Assembly (NCBI GenBank): GCA_037976565.1
Contig: CP137670.1
Coordinates: 12,920,600 to 12,984,599 of the forward strand
Source: Mesocentrotus franciscanus
Lineage: Eukaryota > Echinodermata > Echinoidea > Camarodonta > Strongylocentrotidae
DNA: 64,000 nt
Reading direction: 5' to 3'
The translations under genes were made by a program, and so were the position numbers. The first letter of the stretch is position 1, and each line of letters opens with the position of its first letter. This document shows positions 43,290-55,295 of this stretch, in pieces. The notes beneath the pieces were generated by a model, which saw only the letters and a list, made by a program, of their open reading frames with translations, ran no database searches and was not told the origin of the DNA.

Positions 43290-43432
43290 CCTCCAATCTT
43301 GTTCAAGAATGAAAAGTGGATGGGTTGAATTAGGGCCTTTGTTAAAAACTTTAAGATGTAAGCTTTGAATATCACATTTTCAATTAAAAAACTTGGTAAG
43401 GGTATAAATAATTCAGTTAGCAAATATATCTC
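43290..43432. mobile_element. Small TIR element, family I, partial copy
   Basis: Contains GTTCAAGAATGAAAAGTGGA, TAAGATGTAAGCTTTG and AACTTGGTAAGGGTATAAAT, matching one half of the other family I copies. Confidence 0.65.
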
Positions 43433-43719
43433 TTGAGTCTTGATACCCTGTCTTCCACCCAAAAGTTGTATCTACCACGGAAAGCATTTCCCATACATTG
43501 AAAGCCATGACCTGAAATGCCCTTCCTGCTAAATTGTATACCCTTGGGGTGAAAAACACTCATCCTCTTTTTAAAAGATTTTCATTCATCAATAATACTG
43601 TAACCTCGTCCTCAATTTTAAAGCAGTTTATTGTTAAATAAAAAGAAGAAGAAAAGAAGAATGCAATAGCTCCGTACTTTGGGACACTGCTATATTTGTA
43701 ATTTTGTACTGATGCTTGA

Positions 43720-44115
43720 GGTAGAGAAAGTAGGGACTGCTTTGCCTTCTCTCTGGTGCTCTGAGCATTGGAAACACTCTTATAATTCTTTTCTGTCTTG
43801 AGCTCTTTCCTTATCTTTTGTATCTTTCATTTGCTTTGATACCATCCAACATCATAATTCCTTTCTTTCACCTTGGTCTTTTTCCTTCGATCCTTCCCTC
43901 CATGATAGCTCTCAAGAGTCCATCATGCTGTAGAATATGCCCTATCCATTTAATCTGTCTCAGCTTCCATGTAGTTGCTAACTTTCGCTCCTCCCCCACT
44001 CTCTGTGAAACTTCATCATTTGTCACCCTATCTACCCAACTTATCTTGGCCATCTTCCTCCACAGCCACATTTCAAAACTCTTCAATCTTTACACTCCCT
44101 TTTTTTGAAGACTTT
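43720..44115 (-). pseudogene. LINE reverse-transcriptase C-terminal fragment
   Basis: The minus strand (open 43868-44086) reads KSFEMWLWRKMAKISWVDRV, then TNDEVSQRVGEE, then RQIKWIGHILQHDGLL, then IMEGRIEGKRPR. The [EM]WC/LWR.M..I.W.D..TN.EVL.R and KWIGH.LRHD.LL...IEG...GKR.RGRPR pattern is the region after the RT core in many animal non-LTR retrotransposons. Only this tail is present; no catalytic YxDD was found. It lies antisense within intron 17. Confidence 0.8.
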
Positions 44116-44164
44116 GTTATACCTGACTGCTAAGAAAGTATGTATATGCTTGTACATGTACATG

Positions 44165-44375
44165 TATGTGTGCAGTTATTATTTGTACCCCTTGTAAAGT
44201 TTGTATTTTTTATGTTTTTCGTAATCAAGAATGACAGGTGAACTGGTTGAATACTTTTAGATGTGAACTTTAATATGTCATATTCTTAACAACCAAAAAA
44301 TCTGGACAATTTGTCACATACTTAAAAAACTACAAAACTTGGTAAGGATATGAATAACTGTCTTCACTGTAAGTA
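44165..44375. mobile_element. Small TIR element, family I
   Basis: CAGTTATTATTTGTACCCCT at the left, TTGGTAAGGATATGAATAAC at the right. It gives the uninterrupted order used to interpret 26376-26917. A SINE-like piece (GGGAACCAGTGGCTTTAAAT) follows at about 44385. Confidence 0.65.
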
Positions 44376-44511
44376 AGCAGGGAACCAGTGGCTTTAAATC
44401 CCCTTTAGCATTTTTAATAATGATATAATAATTATGAATTTTCAAAATACATTCTACTTTACTTGCACAGTTTCCCATGTGCTTAAAATCACTATATTGA
44501 TCAACAAGTTT

Positions 44512-45895
44512 TTCAGGAATTTTGAAGGTTTCTATTCAAAAGGAATATTGACCAGTTAGGATTTGTGAACGAAGCTTGTGGTTACACCACATATTCTTTA
44601 AAGAAGAAATAGGTGGCCCTGATAAGGGCCCACTCATATAACGTTTCTATAGGTTGTACTTATCGACGTCTTCAGGATCCGTATTTTTCAGGAACTTGCA
44701 TTTACCAATCAGGATTTTAAAGGAATTTTGACACAATCAGGATTTGTGAGCTGAGCTTGTTGTTACACCACATATTCTTTCAAGAGTGATTATGTGGCCC
44801 TGATAAGGGTCCACTCATGCCCAATGTTTTGATAGGTTGTACCTATCGCCGTCTTCAGGATCAGGATTTTTAGGAATAATGACCAATCAGGATTTTTAGG
44901 AATTATAGACCGGTCATCATGATCTTTGAGGAATATGGACCTAACAGGATTTTTAAGTAATTTTGAACAATCAGGATTTGTGAGCGGAGCTTGTCGTTAC
45001 ACCAAATATTCTTTCAAGAGTGATTATGTGGCCCTGATAAGGGCCCACTCATGCCCAATGTTTTGATAGGTTGTACCTATCGCCATCTTCAGGATCAGGA
45101 TTTTTAAGGAATAATGACCAATCAGGATTTTCAGGAATTATAGACCAGTCATGATGATCTTTGAGGAATATGGACCTAGCAGGATTTTTAAGTAATTTTG
45201 AACAATCAGGATTTGTGAGCGGAGCTTGTCGTTACACCACATATTCTTTCAAGAGTGATTATGTGGCCCTGATAAGGGCCCACTCATGCCCAATGTTTTG
45301 ATAGGTTGTACCTATTGCCATCTTCAGGATCAGGATTTTTAAGGAATAATGACCAATCAGGATTAACAGGGATTAATGACCAGTCATGATCTTTGAGGAA
45401 TATGGACCTAAGAGAATTTTTAATGAATATTGACCAATCAAGATTTTTGAGCAGTTGTATCACCACATATTCTTGCAAGAGTGATTGTGTGGCCCTGATA
45501 AGGGCTCACTCATGCCCAATGTTTTGATAGGTTGTACCTATCACGATTTTCAGAAATTATTGACCAGTCAGGATCTTTGAGGAATATGGACCAAACAGGA
45601 ATTTCAAGGAATGTTGAACAATCAGGATTTGAACGAATATTGACCAGTCAGGATTTTAATGAATATTGACCAGTCAGGATTTTAATGAATATTGACCAAT
45701 TAGGATTTTCAGGAATATGGACCTTTCAGGATTGTTGAGGTTTATTGAACTCATTGACCAATCAGGATTTTTCAGGAAAAATGACAATTCAGGAATTTCA
45801 AAGAATGTTGACCAATTAGGAGTTTTGAGGAATATTGGCAGATCAGGATACTGAGGAATATTGACCAATCATGTTCGTAGTAATCTGCATTCACT
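44512..45895. repeat. Higher-order minisatellite (GACCAATCAGGATTTT family)
   Basis: Five large units with the anchor GTGGCCCTGATAAGGG at 44612, 44794, 45028, 45264 and 45488 (periods 182-236 bp). Each unit also contains a variable number of a smaller unit of about 27 bp (AGGAATATTGACCAATCAGG). After 45540 only the small units continue, to 45895. The small unit is a multiple of three, so the minus strand gives a repetitive open frame (NPDWS.FLK), which I do not consider coding. Confidence 0.9.
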
Positions 45896-46125
45896 AGTTG
45901 ACCAATCGGGATGCCTGGATGTGATATCAATCATCTGGTAATGACCAATAGGAGCCACTGCAGGGTTTTCAAATATCACCTGCAATGCCCTCCCTATTGG
46001 ACTGCACCAAAGATTGATGAGTAGAGTGGAGGCTGTCAGCTTTTCGATCACATCTCTGATGATTTACAGTCCTCAAGTAGTTCTCTGTCCTCTGTCTACC
46101 TGCAGTATGCCTTAGCTCCAATCAC

Positions 46126-46205
46126 TAATAATAATAGTCTGAATATATATAGCGCTGCGAAATACTGTCTCTGAGAGCTTTACAGATTTTATTACCCCAG
46201 TCATC
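46126..46205 (-). repeat. SINE 3' tail fragment
   Basis: (AAT)n, then ATATATAGCGCTGCGAAATA and GAGAGCTTTACAGATTTT: the same tail type as at 22246 and 29213, without a tRNA head. Confidence 0.65.
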
Positions 46206-47548
46206 GGATTCATTCATACAACTCAACTCAAGCTAGATGTACATAGTTTTGATGAAATGAGGTTACGACCAAACTATCACTTACTTTCTATTTGTGTTTT
46301 TTTTCTAATTTTCTCATAAAATTTGTTTGTCTTCAGGAAGTTAAGTGCGTGAATACAAATGTGGGATTGTGCATTTCGTGGTTCAAAATGGTATTCCATT
46401 GTACTGCTTTGGCTGCAGATCAATTTGTGTTGTCTTTTCAGAAGAAATAGAGCCAATTGTTCACTGCCTCTCTCTCTCTTTATATTGCGAGAAAAGAGCC
46501 TTTTTTAAATATCACAATTCAGAAAGAATCAGACCAAAATAAATTGGAAAAATTAATGATCCATGATTCCCTCGCCATACAAATAACGGAATTGCCGGCA
46601 GAAACTATTATTACGTGTCCGAAAATGCTAACCTATGTACCTCTCTCACCGTTGGTGTGGACGAGATTGCTGAGGCAGACTTCAGTTGTATCTTAGGGAT
46701 GGCAGTTTTCAGGCTTTTGCTCGATTTCGGCCCTGTTGCCCAACTGTTTTGGGCCCTCTTAGGCCTTTACATGCAGTGTCCAACATGTAGGGATCCAAAC
46801 AAAATTCACAGAATTATCAGATTAACAGAATTTCATTATGAACAAGAGAAAAGTTTTTGTTTTCTAACTGTGAATGGAGAGAGAAGTTATGTACCAGATC
46901 ACTTTAGAGGCTTAATGTCATTAAACATTCCATTGTATTACTATCGTTGAATTTGTAGAAGTACTATTACCTACATGTAGAAAACATTTCTCAAGCACTA
47001 CACAAATGCAGTGGCTATAATATACTCACTTTGAGAAATAAAAATGTTGTTCACTGTACAAATTTGAAAAAATTGCCTGTAGAAGATGAAATGTAGTAAT
47101 TCCCACAGTCTTTAAGAAATTTGTGGTATTAACATTTGCATGGCCATTACTGGGCAAATTTAATAATACTGGGCCTGTATGTCAAATAATGAGATCTTTT
47201 TTACACCAGTGGATAGCAAAGTATAAAATACTATTTTTAGCCATTCTTTTGAGATCCTAAGGGCCATTAGTTATCATGACCTGTGATGTTATGCATGAAG
47301 AAGGAAAAAAAAGACACTTGTAGAAATTCTTAGAACTAGGCTCATTTAAAAGTTTGGTGGTGCAACCTTGTCCATTTTGTTTTCTTCATTGCACTACATG
47401 TACCGGTAGTCTTAGTTTTGGCTTTGAGCAAGAAACAACCACAAGATTATGAGATCATAAAGTCATGATTTCGTCCTTGTTAATGGCCTGATTTTGAAGT
47501 TTTATTACATAATATAATCGCTGATCCTGTAAATCTATTCCCCACATT
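46206..47548. other. No gene recognised (intron 17)
   Basis: Contains a 336-base open stretch (46615-46950) that has no ATG near its start and no recognisable domain. Otherwise AT-rich single-copy-looking sequence. Confidence 0.4.
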
Positions 47549-47744
47549 TTAAAACCCCACTGCACTACTTATAGCTACTTGCGCCCTCTATATAGCAAAC
47601 AATGCCTAATCGGTGACCATTGGTCCCCCATGGTCCCCTTTTTCTTAGGTTAATTGAGAGCTCATTTGATGAGATAACCACCTGTCAGTGACTATGCAGG
47701 GAGGTCTAATCCCTCCTGGCCAAACTTGTGCAGATAGGCTTTGA
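47549..47744. mobile_element. TTAA MITE family A, copy 4
   Basis: TTAA-AACCCCACTGCACTACTTA at the left, GTGCAGATAGGCTTTGAT at the right. The right TTAA has decayed. Confidence 0.8.
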
Positions 47745-49387
47745 TAAATATTATACAACTTGAACTTTATGGCTTTCGGGTTGGGTGAAGTAACAAATCG
47801 TGATTTTGCATAACAGCCAACGCATATCAAAAGGAGGATTTTCCCAGTATCATTCTTTCTGATGCAACTACCGTACTGCATTGAATTATAATGCACCCTG
47901 TGAACCAGTGATCTCCACCCCAGACACCTTAAGGGCGTAAGCTCAAATCCCTCAAAGCCGAGCTAACGCCCTTATGACTCTCAATGCCAGCATCGCGTGA
48001 GATAAATGTCTGAGAGAGAGAGAGAATTGATTGCTGTAATGCTGTCATCCAGAACAGAATCATGGCACCAGGTTCCTTTTGAACGTCACTCAACCGCATA
48101 TGATTGCAATGCTATTTGCAGGTGTACAATCTGTAGGGGATATTTGCACAAGATACCGTGCTTCAGCGTTCTGGTCCCGTTACAGTGTATAGAACGCTAC
48201 ATGATTGTCATAGAGTTGGGCAAGACTAGCACCTTAAGTATTCAATCGGCGTTTAAGGATATTTCATGTTTCATAGATTCTTTTGAAAAACTGAAATCTA
48301 AGCTCTGTTAAAAAGATTTTCCAAGGACATCCATGTGAAAAGCAACTTTTGAGTTTGAACTTGTGAAGTTTGATGTCCAAATAGTGATCTTCAAACTGAA
48401 CTTGAATTTTAGAATGATAGACATTTCTCTATAACTATTTGCCCACAAAGATAAATTACAAATACCGTATATATGTTAGTATTTTGGTTTCTGGACTTTT
48501 TGTTTGTCTAAAACATGAAATATAAATATTTGTTTTGGTTGGCAGCAAATATCATGTTTTGTAGTGCCAGCCCTTTGAGCCCAAAATGTGGTTTTCAGTG
48601 AGTCACAAAAGTAATCATATTTATAGATACAGTGTTCACATATATCATGTACATGTATATGATCTACATATATTCATCATTTGGATATCAAGAAAGAGTA
48701 AACAATAAGAGGGCTTTATGAAACGAAATAGAATTTGATGTTGTAAACCATACATATATATCAAACATTTTATCAAGTATTATGAACTTCAGGGAGGCCA
48801 AATCTGGGTTACAATTACCTGCTTCATAGTACATATAAATTTTGCATTGGAAATCTCTCATGATGTCGATGATAATAATTTAGTCAAAATACATACCCAT
48901 TGCTGTTTAAGAAAGCAAACATTTAAATGTTTATATTCCAAATATGTATGAGAAAATTGTAAAAGAAAATTCTTAAGCAGGATTTGGCAATCGTGAACAT
49001 TGTGTAGGATTCCTAACAAATGGCCATGAAAAGGTTAACAACTCTGAAAGTGTTTTTCATTTCCCATGGGTTTGATTCTCATGATATCTGAAGCAATCAT
49101 CCAAGACCACCAAGGTCATACCAAGATATCCCTGATTGCTCGTCTTTTATCATATGATTTTTCAAAATCAATATGAAATCATCTGAAGCAATCAGTTACA
49201 ATCAACTAAACTTGTCAGTTAAGACCCACTTTTAAAGCAAATAATAAAAAAAAGGATAATATCATCTGTTTTCATGTTTATCTATCATTAAAGTTGCGTT
49301 CTGGTTGTGTGTTTGCATGCAAAAAGAAAATTTTCATATCAATGGTTGCTAAAGCAATTTTGACTCTGTTTACGAAGCGAATAGGCA

Positions 49388-49598
49388 TTTGTTTCTGATG
49401 TAAAAGTTACTCCATTGGGGCAGGGGTAATGTTCTGAACTCACAGCATATTAAATTGCGCAAACGTTAGCATCTTTGTGCAAGAAAAGCGTTTTATTTCA
49501 GATGTAAAAGTCACTCCATTCGGGCAGGGGTAATGTTCTGAACTCGCATAATATTATTATAATTGCGCAAACGTGGGCATCTTTGTGGAAGAATTAGT
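49388..49598. repeat. Tandem duplication (about 108 bp)
   Basis: GGGCAGGGGTAATGTTCTGA at about 49418 and 49525, with shared flanks (GATGTAAAAGT.ACTCCATT and AATTGCGCAAACGT). Confidence 0.85.
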
Positions 49599-49788
49599 AC
49601 AGAGTTATTCCATCAGATAGGTCTAATGCTCAGTTGCCATGGTGATAAAGTATTCATCCAGTTAAATTAGAAATTTCACCTACATGTGTATCAACGTTTT
49701 TGCTACTTCTGATTTTTTAGAAAATTTGCATTGTTTTATCCACCTTGGATTTTGATAGAAAAGAGGAATACAATTTCACATATTGTTG

Positions 49789-49982
49789 TACAGTCAAACC
49801 TGCTTTAGTGACCACCTGTCTGCAGAGACCACCTGTCTACAAAGACCACATTTTTTGTTCCCCTTGAAAATGGTTTCTCATTGAAACATGTACTAAAGGA
49901 ACCTGTCTACAAAGACCACCTGTCTACAAAGACCACTTTTTGTGTTTCCCTTGGGCGGTCGCTATAGACAGGTTTGACTGTA
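49789..49982. mobile_element. MITE family C (TA-flanked), copy 4
   Basis: TACAGTCAAACCTGCTTTAG at the left; GCTATAGACAGGTTTGACTGTA at the right, with TA on both borders. Most complete copy. Confidence 0.9.
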
Positions 49983-50993
49983 TTTCACAGTCCTGTTGTG
50001 GTTGAATTTTTTTCAAGCTATATATTTTTGTTCTCCTGTAATTGTGACAGACTTCATCAAAGATGTGGCAAAATAGATACATTTTTTAAAGGATTATAAC
50101 ATGTACTAGCAATCATTTATTTTTTGTATAGTATCTGCCTTATCCAGAAACTACAGAAAATTTCATGCATTATGTTCACGAAAAAAAATGGTGTAAATGT
50201 TTAGCACTTCAGAAATGCTTGAAGAGAATGAAATAATCCGGTTAAGATAATAATTCAAGGCTTAAGAGATTAAATTAATATCATTCGTGATCGTAAATGC
50301 AATGAACCATATGAGAAGTGTCCTTGGCTTTAGAATCAGGACACAAGAAAATTTTCAAAGGAGATTATTCATAATAAAGCAAACTAGAAAAGGAGTTATT
50401 GTTGGTCTTTTGTAGAAGAGGCGCAGCCCCCACCCAGTCATGCATGGATTGATGCTCCGACCCCCACTAAGATTTTCCCTTTTAATAGTAGAACCTCCTC
50501 CCCCACACCCAACTCCAGCCCCTTTGGGTTATTTTAGATAGCTAACAAAAATTGGATAGGAGGATGCATGAATGGATGCTAAATGAGTTGCCTATAGATG
50601 GAGAGAGATTCTTTTTTTCTTTTTTCTTTTTTTTTGAGTCAATTGTTGACAGGGTATGATGAAAACTAATTGTGTGTTTTACCCCCAGCAGACTAACAGA
50701 CTATCGATTCCCTTGACTGTGAATTGTGAAGTGTTAATTTCCCCGCCTTTTTTCTCCATCAGTCATCACTCTCTTGTGCTCAGTTCATATAGATGTATCT
50801 CTTCACATTGCCATTAGAATAATTCCACATTAGACACAGTGAATACTGCTCTTTGTAATTAAAAAAATTATATTGAAATCAATCATTTAGTGTTTAAAAC
50901 AAAAATACAAAGTATAATGTTTCCCTGCAAGGTAGGATACAAGTGCTTTTTTCATGCTTTCTGATGACTCCTCTATTTCTACTAGATGTTACC

Positions 50994-51252
50994 TGGGGGT
51001 GTTTCACAAAGACTAAGATCGACTTTAAGTTGGACTTAACTATGACAGGCCGTTCATGCCACTGTTTGCTCTCACCATTTACTGGCATTGGTCTCTCAAG
51101 GGATGCACAAAATGCATGGTCACAAATCTACAGAATTTACATTTTTTTAAAGTTCATTATATCATAATGGTGAGAGCAAACAGTGGCATGAATGGCCTGC
51201 CATAGTTAAGTCCAACTTAACGTTGATCTTAGTCTTTATGAAACACCCCCCT
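50994..51252. mobile_element. Foldback MITE, family B, copy 4
   Basis: TGGGGGTGTTTCACAAAGAC at the left; CTTTATGAAACACCCCCCTG at the right; arms through GGACTTAACTATGACAGGCC. Confidence 0.9.
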
Positions 51253-52870
51253 GCTTTGATACACTCTTTACAAGTTAAAATACTTGAAAACATGTTTCTG
51301 AAATCTGTTTAGGAATGGAAAAATACACATGAGAAGAGAGAAATTCAACTCTTAAAAAAGTTAAAATAGCTCTGTTTAAAAGAAAAGAATAAAAGAACAA
51401 TGCTGTACATAAAAATCACCAAAAGCAAACTCACATTTACAACAGGAAAGATAAAGAGAGCTCCCATGACAAAAACGTTTTTGAGAAAATACATCTATGA
51501 GACATATATTACAATTCAATTTTTCAATTTTTTTATCAATATATTATTATTTCATATATTGAGATATATATCTCTGCATGAGGAATTTTAAAAGTTTGTA
51601 TTCAGTTACATTCAGTGAAAAAAGCAAAAAGAATCTTACGGAAAACGTTCAAGATTCATGCCTATGGTAATATGGACAAGGTACTGTCTCAAAATTATAA
51701 TAAAATTTTTTTCAGTTATTACTCGGAAACACTTTACCTTAAATAAAATAATTGATGTACTCAAATATGCTTAAATATACTTGTCTCCAGAATCATATAC
51801 ATATTTTTATATATATTGTGTAATTAATTATGCATAATCTTCTGAAGATTTGAATGTATTTGCACACAATCTGCGAGACAAGGCTCGATGTAAACTACGG
51901 TGTATTGTAACAAAATTAAGTGCGTCAATTCTGACTGATACTCTGCCTGTACAGGTGTAAATATATAAATTACGTTGAGCTAAATGATTCAATGACAAGA
52001 TAAAATTAAACAAATCTCCAAAAGTCATAAGTTCTGAGCCAAGAAGTGTTAACACATGTGTTTATTAGAACTTTTTTTTAAACAAGATCAATTATACACC
52101 CTTTCAAAAATCATAAAGAGTTGGCAAGAAAGCTTCTATGTTTTTGCTTAAAGCATTATGGAACCTTTTTACACCATTAAACAAAAAAGGTTCTAATCTC
52201 AAGCCGTGAAGCCTCAATGTATTATATATCTACCAGATACTTTCTGGGGGATCTCAAACATATATGCATGATAGAACTCTGCTCTCAACTATTAGAACTA
52301 ATTTTTTGAATAAATTTTGAAATATCAATTACACAATTACAAAGTGTTTGAAATACAGGTTCAATATTTTTGCTTGGCTTAATTAAATTCTTGTACAGCA
52401 GTTGTAGTATCTAATCTCAAGCATAAAGATATAAAACCATTTCTAGTTTGGCTCGTTCATACTTACCCCAACGTTGTTTCTTTTACTTGTGCATGCTTGA
52501 ACTAGAAGCCTATATTGAATACCATCACACCATTCATGAAGTGAGCTCATGGAAGAGCCTGTGTAACATCAGCCTTAGAACGCTCAACAAAACGGTGAAA
52601 TAGCGAAGACTGAACACATTTCCTCACAAAGTTGTGGATAGAGGTGATAGATGAGCCCTTGTCGATGTACTTTGGTAGAATGGCTGCTAATCGATTCTGG
52701 GGCACAGTTTTAAAACTTTGCTCCAAACGGTGAGAAGCCAAACAAATTTAGGAGTCATGAATAGGCCCACTCATCTGTGAGAAGCTTTTTGATTTCATAT
52801 CTCTTTACTCTCGTGGTTGGGTTCCTATTGAAATTAGTGGTTTGATGGGCATGAAAGGCAGGATTTGGAT
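51253..52870. other. No gene recognised (intron 17)
   Basis: AT-rich. Three consecutive minus-strand frames (52755-52940, 52547-52741 and 51828-52055) are open, but none shows a known domain; they could be parts of a decayed retroelement, which I cannot support. Confidence 0.35.
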
Positions 52871-53270
52871 TTAAAGAGAAGGTAATTGAGTTCTGGGAAG
52901 AGGTGAAAAATAATTTGTGAGCGTTATCATTATTATGCAAGTGTGGAAGAACATCAGATAAAGATTAAAAAATGTTCCCTAAAAAGCATGGTTCTTCAAA
53001 TGCCTTAATATTCTAAATATGGCATGTAACATCATAAAAGTCAGGACAGATTTTTATGCCACATGTTTGTGTAGTCCCATATACATCTTTCTGTGTACAG
53101 TGCTTGTTACTTTACCAAGACTGGGCCAATCTTCTTATCACTTTGATGATTCCAGAACCTTGCCGTACACACCAATACTTATATGCTAGATGATCAACCT
53201 TTTCTGATCGATTCCACAACGTCTCTTTCACAATGCACTCGCATGACCAGAACTCAACTTTATCTTTAAA
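52871..53270. repeat. Dispersed repeat family K, copy 1
   Basis: GTTCTGGGAAGAGGTGAAA, AAAAGCATGGTTCTTCAAAT and GTGTAGTCCCATATACATCT recur at 60858-61240; part recurs at 53640-53823. No terminal structure was resolved. Confidence 0.75.
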
Positions 53271-53639
53271 GGTTGTCCACTGCAAGTAATTGCAGCAGAA
53301 CTACAAGTCGAGACTAGAGTAAAAAGTACTTTTATGTTGATGGATGTTCTTTGGGGCTGACTTCTCACAGCAATAGGCTCCATTCGTCAATGATATATAT
53401 TTATATTCTAAATATTAAAATATTTGTCATTAAAAAAAAAATCATGATAATGTTAATGGTAAAGACCAGTTTTGGAAACGCCCTTATCTCAAAAATTGAA
53501 ATGGAAGCTGTTATTACCAATCATGTGAAAGAATATGTTTTGACTATTATACGTGATGATACAAATTTTTCCAGGAAACCGCCTACTAATTGATATATTT
53601 GGTAAATTATTATATCTATCCGGGTCGGATAGATATCAC

Positions 53640-53823
53640 GCACATGTCACATAGTCCCATATACATCTTTCTGTGTTCAGTGCTTGTAACTTTACCAAGA
53701 CTGGGCCAAATTTCTTATCATTTTGATGATTCCAGAACCTTGCAGTTCACACCAATACTTATATGCTAGATGATCAACCTTTTCTGATAATCGCATGACC
53801 AGAACTGGTCTTTATCTTTAACA
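53640..53823. repeat. Dispersed repeat family K, partial copy 2
   Basis: TAGTCCCATATACATCTTTC to GCATGACCAGAACTGG repeats the second half of copy 1, with a short internal deletion. Confidence 0.8.
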
Positions 53824-53928
53824 TAACTCTGTCCACCTTTAATGTATTGCGATGAGTAGAGCTGGTCCATTGGATCATAGGGAACAGGAGGGGTACAGAT
53901 GAACCCCTGCTTGTATAGTCTCGAATCA

Positions 53929-54291
53929 TTCATTCATTCATTCATTTATTCATTCATTCATTCATTCATTCATTCATTCATTCGTTCGTTCGTTCGTTCG
54001 TTCATTCATTCATTCATTCGTTCGTTCGTTCGTTCGTTCGTTCGTTCGTTCGTTCGTTCGTTCGTTCGTTCGTTCATTCGTTTGTTTGTTTGTTCATTCA
54101 TTCATTCATTCGTTCATTCATTCATTCACTCATTCATTCATTTATTCATTCATTCATTCACTCATTCATTCATTCATTCATTCATTCATTCATTCTTTCA
54201 TTCATTCATTCATTCATTCATTCATTCATTCATTCATTCTTTCATTCTTTCATTCATTCATTCATTCATTCATTCATTCATTGTATTTATT
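53929..54291 (+). repeat. Tetranucleotide (TTCA)n/(TTCG)n tract
   Basis: About 90 tetramers: TTCA, then a central block of TTCG (53982-54075, with one TTCA patch), a few TTTG, then TTCA again with sporadic CTCA and TTCT. Open frames reading FIHS/FVRS repeats are artefacts. Confidence 0.95.
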
Positions 54292-54739
54292 TGTCCGATG
54301 TATGTTCAAAATGGATATTTGTTTTCACTCACATGTAAAATAAATGCTCAGACATAGTTTACAAAGAGCATAAATAGGATTCAAATTATTGATACATTTT
54401 GGTGATGACAAACTAATCCTTTGCTTGGATAAGATTTATATATTTTGTCCTCAATGGGATTTTATTTCCATGAAATTGATTCTTGCTTTGTGCAACTCTA
54501 TCAAAATATGGCTATCAAACTGATGGGCCAGCTAGTACTCTATATGGATTTTTCATTCATATGAAGTAATTCCAATCCCAACTCCCTGGTAATACTTTAG
54601 AGAAGTGCATGTTAACAAATCTATCCTCATACCAGTGTTCAAACTTCTCTTTAATAAATCAAACACGCGGCCTTGGTTAACACCGTTCCAAAAAACCTAA
54701 TGTCTGCTAAACTCCAAATCTCATGGCTTCTTTCACATA

Positions 54740-55295
54740 CCAAAAGCCTGCATGTCATGGTCATATCCCATGCACAAAAGATCCCACAGAGCAGAGAATT
54801 TTTCAATCTCTTACAATCAATTGAATCTCTCGGCTGTACTTTGTTAAGAATATGTTTTTCAACAAGCCATCTTCAAAATCAGGTATAGGGTGTCTCATAA
54901 AGATAGTTTCTTTAGCATGTCATAGGCATAATGCATGTACTAAAAGTCATGCAGAGCAAAGAATTTTTCAGTCAATTGAATCTTTCTGTGTACTGTATTG
55001 AGAAAATGTTTTTCAACAACTCATCATCAAAACCAGGTATAGGGTGTTTCATGAAAAAATGATGGTCACAAATGGTTTCTTTAGCTTGTCATGATCATAT
55101 TATTGCATGAACTAAAAATCATGCAGAGCAAACATTTTTTCAAACTCTCTGTCAATCAAGTGAATCTCTTGCTGTACTGTATTGAGAATATGTTTTTCAA
55201 CAACCCATCATCAAAGTCAGGTATAGGGTGTCTCTTAAAAAAATGATGGTCACAAATAGTTTCTTAAGCATGTCGTGGTCATATTGCATGAGTAA
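54740..55295. repeat. Diverged tandem array (about 155-185 bp units)
   Basis: AGGTATAGGGTGT at 54881, 55034 and 55219, each preceded by ATATGTTTTTCAACAA and followed by GTTTCTT.AGC.TGTC. Three units with indels. Confidence 0.85.

Noticed and set aside
44512..45895. CRISPR-like look of regularly spaced GACCAATCAGGATTTT repeats
   Set aside because: The genome is eukaryotic, the spacers are themselves repeats, and the period is irregular; it is a minisatellite.
46615..46950. 111-codon open stretch in intron 17
   Set aside because: Starts at GTG, lacks a recognisable domain and has intron-like composition around it; kept only as part of an unannotated stretch.
47645..47896. Small open frame with a WPGGIRPP..TDRWLSHQ string, also seen near 23840-24076
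   Set aside because: The shared peptide comes from the TTAA MITE family A present at both places, not from a gene.
52547..52741. Minus-strand open frame that looks somewhat protein-like, with two neighbours
   Set aside because: I tried to read it as reverse transcriptase or gag and found no motif; not supportable.
53899..54357. Open frames reading FIHS repeats
   Set aside because: Tetranucleotide repeat is open in three frames; no conserved flanks.
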